64,000 nt of DNA. Source: Luidia sarsii (lineage: Eukaryota > Echinodermata > Asteroidea > Paxillosida > Luidiidae). The translations under genes were made by a program, and so were the position numbers. The notes under the pieces were generated by a model that searched no databases, was not told the origin of the DNA, and saw only the letters and a program-made list of their open reading frames with translations. This document shows, piece by piece, positions 22,521 to 33,900 of this stretch. The stretch lies in assembly GCA_949987565.1 (NCBI GenBank), contig OX465103.1, positions 2,037,045 through 2,101,044 on the forward strand, written 5' to 3'. Each line of letters begins with the position of its first letter. The stretch's first letter is position 1.

Positions 22521-24219
22521 TATTTTACTAACTTGTATCTGATGTTGTTGCTTCGAAAACTTATGTAACTAACTTAACTTGATTTTGTGGCCCTCATTGT
22601 GTGACGCGTATGTAGGAATAGTGAAGTTCATGTTTTGTACACAGCCGTGTACAGTACTGACCGTAGTCCATTTGCCATTCGCATCACAAAATCATGATTT
22701 TTATAAAAACCAAGTCCAATTTTGGAAAACCCAATTATCTGGTCATTTTGGGATCCGAGGTTCCTATAGTAGAACAGGGACCGCGGGTTCGAATCCTACC
22801 TGATGCCGTTTGTGCATAATTACTATAGTCTTCCCACGGGGCATGCACCGGGCTTTTTCAACCGAGTCCTGGGGCAGGAGTGGTCGTCAGCACCCGGTGA
22901 AGACTAGCTGCCAGTTTGCTCCCCTCCTTTCCCCCACCCCTACCCTTCCCTCCCTTACCCCTCCCCTTCCCGTCCCCCTTCCCCCTCCCCTCCCCTCCCC
23001 TTCCTCCCATCCCTCCCCTCCTTTCCCTTCCCCTCCCTCCTCCCTTTTTTTTTAGATGGTCTGTGCTTTGTTCCTGGGCCGCACGTTTATTTGCTTCGAT
23101 TTGCTGTTTAAAATGTGTCAGCGTGTTTCCAGTTCTCAATCAATCGGGCCTTATTCAGAGCTCTCAGACTTAGCCGAATCGAAATTAAACCAATCAATGC
23201 CTTCGCTCGAGTACCTCCGGCGCTTGGTCGCTCACATCGGCTGAGAATGAAGGGCGGGACAGGAAGACCAAATCCCTTCTCTCCCCCTCCCTTTCTATCC
23301 CCTAAGATAAGAAATACACGGCACTCGACGTCAGACAAGCCGGCGCGATGCAACCACTTGAGGAAGAATGGTGTCATTCATGTTGGGTAAGGTTTGCATT
23401 TTTTTGGGGGGGGACCTACTCGTCCGGATACCAGCGACATTTTGTTTGTTTTTGCGGGATCCTCTATCACGCCGGGCACCAGCGGCTCGGGATGTCCGTA
23501 TTGATGAGATTTTCTTGAGCCGTGTCCAAAATCCACGGCACTTAAAGCGGTGCCGGACGGTACACATTGCTCGAGGGTGCGGTCTATGGTTCAGACCGGG
23601 TCGGGCCGTTGGGGGTAGGGGCCTCTTGCGGGCGTCTTTTAGTGAGCCCACGGTATTCCTCCCTGCGAGGTTCGGCCGGTCAGCTGCCCTATGGCGGTAC
23701 CCGATCAGCTCCACACCTCCCGCTGTACACAAACCGGCCGGATCCGGAGGCAGTTCACACAACTAGAAACCAGAGCCGCGTCCGAGTTCTTATATCGCGG
23801 CTACGGCCGGAAATAACGCACAAGCCTATGGGAAGCGGATGGCGCCAACGGCCTCAGCTGCCTGTGTCCGATAGACTCGTGCTTGATTTGAAGCCGGAGC
23901 CGCGGGTGGAGTTTGGATTCGGCCGGTTATCAGTAAACTCGATCTATTTCGATCTTCACCACAAGAGAAGGCGTCTTGGGGAACCTCCGACATTAAGTGG
24001 GATCAGCGAGTGGACTGTGTGCCATTCGGTTCTTGAATTTTAGGAGGCGTTTCGAAAGTTCTTTGGTCGGGTTTCATGGTGTGTTAAGAGACACGTACGA
24101 TCGTTTGTTTCCAAACGGATCTGGGTTATAGGCCTATCCACTAATAATAATTATTCAGATCAAGCTCCATACGAATCAAACAGACCCTCTTTGCATTGGG
24201 GTACACCATGTGGAGTGTC
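22521..24219. other. No gene recognised
   Basis: 22915-23045 is a CCCTCCCC-rich tract. A GGGTTCGAATCCTACC B-box-like sequence at about 22783-22798 lacks a foldable tRNA around it. Overlapping frames at 23331-24043 (minus 143 codons, plus 158 codons) lie in a slightly GC-rich patch but match no family that I know. Confidence 0.35.
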
Positions 24220-24598
24220 TTAAAGCCCCTTACACAACATTGGTAAGATCGAAAAACAGGAATGTTCACAGATTTACATGAAACTTATACAGTTTGAAGA
24301 TGTTTATAATTATAGTAGAAACCTCGCATTGAAATATTTCTGCCTAAAATGTTGTATTTTAGGAGAAAAGAGTCAATAATTCGTTTACGTCTCACCGAGA
24401 TCTAAACTATAAAAAAAAATCGGAATAGTACGGCGTTGAATGCTGCATTTTCACGAAACAAATGAAGCGGTTTTTTTGAGACTCGGTTGGCGGATTGAGC
24501 TGAAATTTTCACAGGTGTGCTATTTCATGCGTATGTTGGATCAGACAACGTATGGATGCTATTCTTTGACCTCGACCAATGTTGTGCAGGGGCTTTAA
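24220..24598. mobile_element. TTAA-flanked MITE
   Basis: TTAA at 24220-24223 and 24595-24598 brackets inverted ends AGCCCC(T)TACACAACATTGGT and ACCAATGTTGTGCAGGGGCT. It is about 379 bp with no coding content. A second full copy with the same ends lies at 56170-56546. TTAA duplication is typical of piggyBac and Kolobok elements, so a non-autonomous derivative of one of these is likely. Confidence 0.7.
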
Positions 24599-24815
24599 GG
24601 AAAGGTTGTGGCTCTGAGTAGAAGTGACGAGTGCACGCTCGACGTTTCGGCAACAGGATGCTCTGGCGGTCCTCGGGAGAGTGCATCTGATTCTTACTGT
24701 GAGATTTTTCTGCTACGATACGTGGGGGGCAAATTTCACAAAGCCGGTTAGGCAGCAACTTTTGCTTTAGCAAGAAAAGCATTGCCATGAAATCAAATGG
24801 GTTTCCAGTCCAAAG

Positions 24816-25064
24816 TTTCGCTTAGTGGATGGTTTGCAGCGACACCATGAATATCTTCTCTTTCAAGAGGCAAAGCTCTGACAAGAGCCGGTAACTCTTT
24901 TGGGTAGTGAGCCGGTAACTCTTTTGGGTAGTGAGTACTCTACCCTCTGTCCTGACGACGGGAAGAGTCCACACTACCCGAAACGTTGAGTTACCGGCTC
25001 TTTTCATAGCCTCATTTCTTGAAAGAGAAGATTAAACATGGTGTCACCGCAAACCTTCCACTAC
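24816..25064. mobile_element. Foldback element, GGTTTGCGG-GACACCATG family
   Basis: The left arm near 24824-24870 (AGTGGATGGTTTGC, a GACACCATGA block, CTTCTCTTTCAAG) pairs with the right arm near 25013-25064 (CTTGAAAGAGAAG, ATGGTGTCACCGCAAACC, TTCCACT). The centre contains a 26-bp direct duplication (CCGGTAACTCTTTTGGGTAG) and the GAAACGTTGAGTTACCGGCT block. Confidence 0.6.
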
Positions 25065-25215
25065 GTTTTTTTCCCACCAAGTCTTATCCAAAGTCCAGCT
25101 GTTACTCTACACCGAGCACCCGCCTAGACGAATACAAGTCAAACACAGTAAGCATCAGGGAAAATAATGGTTGGTAATCCTGTCTTGACCGAGGGAGAAC
25201 TATCAGTTTCTGCGC

Positions 25216-25460
25216 TTAAAGGGATAACACAACATTGGTCGAGGTCAAAGAATAACACCCATCCGTTTGTCTGATCCAACATATGCATGAAATATCACAC
25301 CTGTGAAAATTTCAGCTCAATCCGCCAACCGATCTGAGTATCGAGAAAACCGCTTCATTTGTTTCGCGGAAATGCACCATTCAACTAATGTTCCGAAAAA
25401 ACGTTAACTTTAAATCTCGGTGAGCCGTAAACGATTTCTTTTACTCTTTTCTAAAAAAAA
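25216..25460. repeat. Truncated copy of the TTAA-flanked MITE
   Basis: It starts CTTAAAGGGATAACACAACA, then TTGGTCGAGGTCAAAGAATA. It follows the first two thirds of the 56170-56546 copy and stops before the right inverted end. Confidence 0.6.
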
Positions 25461-25790
25461 AGGGGGGGAGGGGAGAGGGCTATACCAGTTGAAGTTAAAG
25501 CTAGGGATAGGCTTTCTGCAGCACTGCCAATAAAGGCTTTCTGCACAGCGAATAAAGGCTTTCTGCACAGCGAATACAACATACGTGAACAATCTGAGTG
25601 ACCTGAGACTCAATTCTTCTTACTTTGTTTGTGCACAAACATATGGGCCCATAGCGTTTATGTGGTACGGCTGTTTTACACCACGGTGCATGAGCACAAC
25701 GCGTCACGCAAAACGTGCACATCATCAGTCTAGTATGGGTTATAGTATTGGCGGTCATAACCAATAACTAGTTGAACTATGGCCGTTTTC

Positions 25791-26017
25791 GAAATGAGGG
25801 CTTAGGCTCGGGCTCCGGCTTCATCTGAATTTGAAGGTTTGTTGGCGTGATAGGTAGGCCCAAAGGGTATTCCCCAAGAAACTGGGCCCTATGAGGCCTG
25901 GGCCAAACGCTTGTACCGGGTACTTGTTTCTAGATGCCTGTGATATTATAACGATTAAGATAAATAATTACGACCGAAGCCTAAACCCGAGCCTAAGCCT
26001 TCGTTTCGAAAACGGCC
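25791..26017. mobile_element. MITE of the GGCCGTTTTCGAAATGA family
   Basis: The left end (GGCCGTTTTCGAAATGAGGG, CTTAGGCTCGGGC) and right end (GCCTAAACCCGAGCCTAAGC, TTCGTTTCGAAAACGGCC) are imperfect inverted repeats of about 40 bp. The element is 227 bp. A TA or TAT duplication may flank it (ACTAT/ and /TATGA). Confidence 0.6.
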
Positions 26018-26689
26018 TATGATTCCATTGAATGAGGGTTTTTCCTAAAAAAAAATCACCGCCGAAAGTCGTTCAGGTCTTTTTATCAATTCTCTTGCGA
26101 GCGTTTTCTGAGTTTTTGTTTTGTCAAGTGAACACGAGGGACAAAACAATCTTACACAGTCACGTATACGCACGATACACTGGAATTGTAAGACCAAGAG
26201 AGGGCGCGCTAAATGAGGGCGCTGTTCGAATGTGGACAGTTTCTGCATTCTGGCGGTAGCTGCTACTTGAAAAGTGAACGAAATACTAGAAAATTTCATG
26301 CAGTTGACGGCCGTGGCAACAGGAAGAAGTCACCCCCTGAAGTCCTTTGTAAGTATGAACGTATTGAATGTGTAATTTCACCGTTTTATTTCAGAGTAGG
26401 CGTACAGATCCACACACAATTTGTAATTCGTCTTACGCATCGACAGTACTGTACGACGAGTAATCATAATCATGATATATTGATAATGTACGATCGACTA
26501 CGCTACCGGACTACGACTACGAGTACGAGTGCGACTACCCCCAGAACTGTGGTGTTCTACGTCGTCCGCTGCTCTCCCGACCGGAACCCCACAGATAACT
26601 AGGCTTTTTTTCCCATAGGCTTCTGTGTAACGTTCACAAGTGCTGTGGCATAGGGATCAGCAGGTTCAGCATAACCCATAGTCATATTC

Positions 26690-27344
26690 TAGTCCGAGTA
26701 ACTTGGACCCGACAAGTCACCCTTTTTTTATCAAATTTTGAAATTTTGAGTTTCGGGTGACTGTAGGGTCCAAGTCCAGCAGTATCCTAAACCTGATTAT
26801 ATGTACACGCCGCCAAAAACCATTTCGACCGAAACAAACTACCCGACACAAACCCCCAGATTTACCGCCGAAAACACCCGTATCACCGTCCTACGTGCCC
26901 ATTTTTGTCCAGGAAACAGTCGTGGGCTCAACGGTTGCAGACCCACTGCGCACACGGAACTGTCAGAATGCTATTTATAGAAAAAAGATGGCCGCCTCCT
27001 TGTTTTGGCTGTTGCACGGGCGAAACAAAACACCTTCTCGATCAACTGATGGTATTTTTTGCCTTTTTTCCAAAACGTGAGTAAAGCAAATGACCAGTAT
27101 TAGAATCCTTGATTCTCACTGAATCCAAAAATGGGCACGTAGGACGGTGATACGGGTGTTTTCGGCGGTAAATCTGGGGGTTTGTGTCGGGTAGTTTGTT
27201 TCGGTCGAAATGGTTTTTGGCGGCGTGTACATATAATCAGGTTTAGGATACTGCTGGACTTGGACCCTACAGTCACCCGAAACTCAAAATTTCAAAATTC
27301 GATAAAAAAAGGGTGACTTGTCAGGTCCAAGTTACTCGGACTAC
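26690..27344. mobile_element. 655-bp foldback element with about 217-bp inverted arms and 8-bp target duplication
   Basis: The left arm (26691-26907) and right arm (27126-27343) are reverse complements with only about two mismatches that I can see. The spacer between them is also about 218 bp. TCATATTC occurs directly outside both ends (26682-26689 and 27345-27352), an 8-bp target-site duplication. No transposase frame is present. Near-identical arms imply recent origin or arm correction. An older, interrupted relative lies at about 60085-60648. The 8-bp duplication fits hAT or P-type elements, but long arms are unusual for them. Confidence 0.85.
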
Positions 27345-27833
27345 TCATATTCATAAAATACTGCTTCATTTGGCCCAAGATTTCCAGCAAATGTGGTTTA
27401 CATACCACGCACCTGTGTGCAAATGTCCATGTGGCGAAAATGTGTCGATTTCCCCCCCCCCCCCAAAAAAAATGGGCGAAAACCTCCCGGTTCAGTTGCA
27501 ACATTCAAACGGCAGCGCCGCAACTGGCAGTGTGGTCCCTGTAATACGGTATAGGCTATAGCGCCTTGCTGCAAAGACGTATTTTATTCTCCAAAACCCA
27601 GAATTCAGAGACGAAACTCATGCAGAGTTTTTGTCTAGATAACCAGCAACAGGTCAACAGGTTAAATCCCAGTCGAACTTCAAGTCAAAGTTTTCCTTGT
27701 CATTTTTTTTTCAAAACTGTTTGAAGGTTTCCCCTTCCCTCCCCCCTCTCCAAGCCTGATCCACCCGCGGCCCATCGCTGAGTCTCCATGTAGCCGTCCT
27801 GGGCGAGGCGCCGAGAGATACCGGTTAAGAGCC

Positions 27834-27966
27834 ATGGAGGAAGGAGTGCTGTTAGCCACAGCTGGTGAGGACGTCAAGCTGTGGGACGTAGCCGTGACCT
27901 CTTCCCCTCTGCATCAGTTCCATCCCCACGCCAACGGAGCCTCCTCCGTCAGCTGGAGCCACAACA
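27834..27966 (+). CDS. NEDD1: NEDD1 exon 1
   Basis: Residues 1-45, ending in phase 1 inside the Asn-45 codon. It encodes the first propeller strand with GEDVKLWD. The intron that follows starts ATATCCTT, the U12 5' splice-site consensus. No usable GT donor gives an equally good protein alignment. Confidence 0.9.
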
Positions 27967-30900
27967 ATATCCTTGTCTCTCAAAACGGACCGAATGAAAA
28001 AAAAAAACGCATTTGATTGGGAAAATTGAAAACAAAGGACTGGGTGCATTTTATTAACCCTAACGCTTTGCACCTCCCGCACAGGACCCACCAGGCATGC
28101 AACTTGTCCGCGGATCCGTGGATTTCCGCATTTTATTTAATTCGGCCATTAGATCATAAGTTGTCACAAACTACTCAGAATGCACCACAGAGCATCTAGA
28201 ATCCAAAATTTTCCCGGGCCCTTAAGCAGGCCCCAAACCACACACCGTAAGGGCTTCGTGCTTCGCGCTCGCAGTTTCATTCTGACATTTTCCTCTTTTT
28301 TTACAATTCAAGAGTTGCATGCCTGACACACACTGTATACCGCAATTTACCACAGTGCCCACAGGGGCGTAGGCTCACATACCACAGGTCACCACAAAAA
28401 CCCCGCTGTGGAATGTCCAGGTGCATGGCCCTTATCCTCCCAAAGGAAAAACCATGTGTGGTTAGTTGTGGTTTCAATGCTGGTTAGGGTTAGGGTGATA
28501 TACAAAAATGTTGCAAACTGCTTTCTGACTAAAATTACCAAAATGTAAATCTTAAAATATAGTGGGCCTGACGTTTCGATCCTAGCGGAACCTTTCTCTG
28601 CCTTTGAGAAAGGTCCCGCTAGGATCGAAACGTCTGGTTAGGGTTAATTAGCTTCCCTGGGTCGAACCCAGTCACGCCCCCCACCCCTCCTGTCCAGTGT
28701 TGGCTTTCACATCATGACACCCCTAACTTTAATACCCAGTGTGAAAGCAGGGTCACACAGGGCCGGGTTTGCCCTGCATGTTAAACTGTGAGGCAGCCCA
28801 CCTTGTACTTACGATGAGCCACCTCAGGTATTTGCTTCCAAAACATTGGGGGTCGGCTCGGGGGTCATAATCATTCTTGAAAAAAAAAATGTGTACGCAA
28901 AAGCAATAGGACTTCAGCTTGGAAAGGAGTGTGCTGAGTATGTTTCCTTGCACATTACCGTAGGTTTGGACATGTGCATGCAGATACCAGTGTTTTAGAC
29001 GCATTCCCTATCAAATCTGTGACCCGTGGAATCTCAACATAGCCCATTGACAATATGGCCAAACTCTTCCATTGACCAAATTACCTGGGGGGGGGGCTGG
29101 ACCCTCATATGGCGGGTGATTCGGGTCTACCTGGGGTAAGCTATGGTAATCAAATTTGCCTAATTAAAAAATAGCAACGAAAATTTGACTAGGTCAAGAT
29201 TTGAACCAGAGACACTTTTCCTGCCCATAGGTTAGGTGGTAGTGATGGGGGGGGGTCCCAAATGGTCAACTCTCGTTATTGGTGTTGGTTGCGCAATTCA
29301 GAAGCATTTAATCATTAATTGTGGTTTACCTTCAGGGATCATACCATCACATCTCATTCAGGTACAAACAACAATTTGTTTTGGGATCACACAAAGCGGA
29401 TGTACCTTTTAGATTATGGTGGGGTGTTTTGTTTTATTTTCAAAACAAGCAAGGGAAAGACAAACTCACTTGGAATTTCAAAACCATTTGTGAAAATAGT
29501 CATCCGCTGAATCTGAGGCTTGCTGTAGACCTTGAATTGCTTGGTTGGAAAGTGCTATCCCTGCTCTAGGGCCAGTTGTTGGCACTTTGAAGACTCAGAT
29601 TCTCATTCCTTTCCATCTTCAGTCTGCGAAGCCCCCCCCCCTCCCCCCTCCCAATCCTGATTATTTCCATCTTGAAGAATCTGTGAATCCTTGACTGAAG
29701 TTCTCACATCAGATCTTGGCAAGTGCGGGGAGCTCTGGGGACAAGGTGGTCCTGACCTTCGTCAAGAATGTGGCCTCCAACATCATTGAGCTCGCTGAGG
29801 AGGTAAGACCAAGAGGGGTTGAGGTCTGGATCTTGATGGGGCCAGCACTGGCATCTCTGCCTCTTAGTCCTTGGAACAGGGCCTGTGCCCATAGACTTTG
29901 TTATTGATAGGTCAACACACTTGAACACTAGGTACCAGACCTCTCCACCCTCTGAGGCAATGTCAATGGCAGTGCATCAGGCATGCAACTTTTCCGCGGA
30001 TCCGATCCGCGGATTTCCGCATTTTTTTTTATTCGGCCGTAAAAAAAAATAAAATATGTATTTCTTCTCCCCTAGCTTTTCACCGGTATTTAAAATACAT
30101 GCTGAGATCCGGTTAAAAACTTTGATGTTTACTTTTCATTTTGTGTAAACAAAAATTCAATTTTTTGGGGTGTATGCCTTGAAAAAGGTTAAAATCTGTC
30201 ACTCGGCTTAAAGTCATAAGTGGTCAAAAACTGCTCAGAATGCACCACAGACGCTGTCAGGGCTTCGTGCTTCGCGCTCGCAGTTTCATTCGGACATTTT
30301 TCTCTTTTTTTTTTTTTTTTACAATTCAACAGTTGCCTGACCAATACATCAGCTGCAATTTTCGTTAACACGTGGATCCATGTTTTTATGTCTCACTGAC
30401 TTTTTTTTGTTCACTGTCCAGGAGAAGCAGACGTGTGTTTCCTTCAATTCTACCTCCCGCTATCTGCTGACAGCAGGCAAGAATCGGATGGTCAGCATCT
30501 GGGATCTGAAAACCAGGAAACTCAAGAAAACCTACGCGGTGAACAAACAGTTCCTTGTTTATTTTTTTTGTCCCCCCCCCCCCCAAAAAAAAAAAAAAAA
30601 AATAAAAAAATCAGACATTTTATTTTTACATCAAAAAAAGAGTGCTAAAGATTATTGCCAATTATAATTATGGTAATTTCCGAGTGAAATCTGTGAAAAT
30701 AGCAAAGAAAATTTGAATGGACGGGGCATGAGCCCAAGGCCTCTCGTAGGCTTAACCCTTTCGTTAGCAGGCTGTTTTAGACAGTACGTGCACTTCCTTA
30801 CCGGATTGTTTTGAGCCCGAGGCAGCTTTTCTTTGCTCTTTTATTCAACGTCATTTTTTCTCAATGAAGACTCACTTTTACAACAACAATGTGGTTATGT

Positions 30901-33900
30901 ATTTTATTCAGTATAACAAGGGCTTTCTTCCAGTCTGAAATTCAAACTGAAATCTCTTTAGTCAACTGTCTTTGCTGGGATGGGGGCACCTGTCAGGAGC
31001 ATTTCTGAGAGAATTCTTTGTTTGGTTACTGTGCATTTGTGAACAAAAGCCCACCAGTGCAACATTGCATTGAAATGGGCCAATCTTCTCTGCAGCTCAC
31101 AGCAAAAATACTTGATAAATAAAATATAAAAAAATAAAAACATAATGCATGTACGTAATAGAAAATTGTTGAATGTAAGGGCTGCATCCCCATCACATTA
31201 CGGTACAACGTATCCGCAGAACTTAACCCAGTCTGAAAGCATCACTCAGTGTAAGACAGATCAAATTTAAAAATTGGCAACGAAAAACTGGACCGGGACT
31301 TAACCAGAGACCTCTGGGTTAACGTACCAGTGCTCTTCCATCTGAGTAATCCAGCCCTTAGATGGTGGCCTTCCCAAATAGTCAACTCGCTGAGGTGGGG
31401 GCGCCAGCCAGAAGCAAGTCAACCATTAACTCCCGTATATCTCCAGGGATCACACCCCTGATTTCATTCAGATGCAAACAACTCATTTTTGTAAACCTGG
31501 CTACAGCAGCTCGGGGATCAAATATTGTAAGACTCATAACAGAGAACCACTTGGTCAAGGATGGGAATGATCTACGGGTTTGTATGTACCTCTTCTACCC
31601 TTCAGTTGTAAGAAGTGGGAAACTAAATGACTTCAGCTCTTGTAAATGAATTTTCCTGGGTTTTTACTCTGATCTGTCACAGGGCCATCAAGCGTCTGTG
31701 ACCAATATCACCTTCAACTGGAACGACACGTACATAGCCTCAGGATCCACCAGTGGAGAGATCCTGCTGCACAACGTCGTGTCTGGCCAGGCCAGCGCTC
31801 CACTTACCACCCCCAAAGTACAGGTAAGATTCCTCTCCATCGCTTGCATCCACCAGAGGCTGCCACGGCTGGGGTTCAGTGTGCACATCATCAGACTAGC
31901 ATGATTCAGGACTCTGACTCGAGCCTGGTACGAGTCTTGTTTCCTGTGAATCGTACTCACGATAACAAATGACTCAAACTTGGAACTACTGACTCAAACT
32001 TGGAACTACTGACTCAAACTTGGAACTATTGACTCAAACTTGGAACTATTGACTCAAACTTGGAACTACTGACTCAAACTTGGAACTATTGACTCAAACT
32101 TGGAACTATTGACTCAAACTTGGAACTACTGACTCAAACTTGGAACTACTGACTCAAACTTGGAACTACTGACTCAAACTTGGAACTACTGACTCAAACT
32201 TGGAACTACTGACTTAAACTTGGAACTACTGACTCAAACTTGGAACTACTGACTCAAACTTGGAACTACTGACTCAAACTTGGAACTACTGACTCAAACT
32301 TGGAACTACTGACTCAAACTTGGAACTACTGACTTAAACTTGGAACTACTGACTCAAACTTGGAACTACTGACTCAAACTTGGAACTATTGACTCAAACT
32401 TGGAACTACTGACTCAAACTTGGAACTACTGACTCAAACTTGGAACTACTGACTTAAACTTGGAACTACTGACTCAAACTTGGAACTACTGACTCAAACT
32501 TGGAACTATTGACTCAAACTTGGAACTACTGACTCAAACTTGGAACTACTGACTCAAACTTGGAACTATTGACTCAAACTTGCAACTACTGACTCAAACT
32601 TGCAACTACTGACTCAAACTTGCAACTACTGACTCAAACTTGCAACTACTGACTCAAACTTGGAACTGCTGACTCAAACTTGGAACTACTGACTCAAACT
32701 TGGAACTACTGACTCAAACTTGGAACTGCTGACTCAAACTTGGACGCAGGCTCAACTCCTTGCTTATGATATTCCAGCTAAAAGTGATGCATACATGTTT
32801 AATGACCCAACATACAAATGGTGGAAAGTTACAGGGCCTGACATTTATATCCTTGTAGGACCTTTCATAAGGGCCCTATTTGGATCAAAATGGCAGACAA
32901 TGTCAATATTTGATGTCTTCTTCTACAAACTGTCATCTCATCTTGTCTTGGTTGTCATCTTCTCAGAGCATCCGTGGCTTGGAGTTTTCCCACTATAAGA
33001 AATCGCTGCTTGCCTCCGTCTCAGACGATGGTGGTCTGGCCATGTGGGACACGAACACACGCAAGTCTATCCATTCATTCAAGGACGCCCATAGAGCACC
33101 GGCCACTGCACTCGTCTTCTCTCCAGTCAACGATATGCTGCTGATGAGCACTGGGCTGGACAAGAGGATAGTCTGCTATGATGTGCTGGGTAAAAGGTTA
33201 GTAAATACATTGCGAATGCCCTGCCCTTTCCTTCCCTGCTTCGCCCTGCCCTGCCCTGCCCTTCCCTGCCCTTCCCTGCCCTGCCCTGCCCTGCCCTGCC
33301 CTGCCCTGCCCTGCCCTGCCCTGCCCTGCCCTGCCCTGCCCTGCCCTACCCTTGCCCTGCCCTGCCCTGTCCTGCCCTGCCCTACCCTGCCCTGCCCTGC
33401 CCCGCCTTGCCCTACCCTTGCCCTGCCCCACCCTGCCCTACCCTTGCCCTGCCCTGCCATAAACTGCCCCCCCTGCCCTGCCCTGCCCTGCCCTGCCCTG
33501 CCCTGCCCTGCCCTGCCCTGCCCTGCCATACCCCTGCCCTTCCTTTACCCCTGCCCTTCCCTTCCCTACCTTACCCCTGCCTTTCCCTTCCCTTGCCCTG
33601 CCCTGCCCTACACTGCCCTCCTCGTGCCCTGACCTGCCCCGCCCCGCCCTGCCTCGCCCCCTGGCCTGCCCTGCTCCACCTGTCCCACCCTGCCCTGCCT
33701 TGCCCTGCCCTATTCATCCTTTAGACTGTGAAGGTGCCATTGTTGACCATGCAACCTGGTATGATGAATGAATGATTAGAATTAAAGAATGAAAGCAGCA
33801 AGCGGTCCTCTTCCTTTCATTCTGAAAATCTTTGGAAAACTGCGTGCATATTTAATGTTATATCTCCTCTTGATTTTTGATGCACGCAGCATCATAAGGA

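Larger units (their letters stand above)
27967..29707 (+). other. NEDD1 intron 1, U12-type AT-AC
   Basis: The 5' end is ATATCCTT (27967-27974). A TCCTTGAC branch-site consensus lies at 29688-29695, and the intron ends AC at 29706-29707, 13 nt after the branch adenosine. All three are the textbook signals for the minor spliceosome. Using these ends, the encoded WSHNNQILASAGSSGDK keeps the same length as the vertebrate protein; a GT-AG alternative (27975/29712) inserts one residue and needs the poor donor GTCTCT. The intron also contains nested repeats (28056-28646) and a SINE-like unit. Confidence 0.85.

Noticed and set aside
22730..22805. Possible tRNA gene (perfect-looking B box)
   Set aside because: There is no matching A box at the right spacing and no acceptor stem pairing.
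23331..24043. Overlapping 143-codon minus and 158-codon plus frames in a GC-richer patch
   Set aside because: I recognise no domain in either frame, the two compete on opposite strands, and there are no clear splice partners.
27834..27974. GT donor at 27975 for NEDD1 exon 1
   Set aside because: GTCTCT is a poor U2 donor and inserts an extra residue. The overlapping ATATCCTT with a matching branch site and AC end explains the junction better.
31971..32744. CRISPR-like regular repeat
   Set aside because: The units are directly abutting with no unique spacers, and the setting is a eukaryotic intron. It is a minisatellite.
33176..33724. Gly/Gln/Arg- and Pro/Cys/Ala-rich frames
   Set aside because: These are products of the CCCTG microsatellite within a NEDD1 intron.
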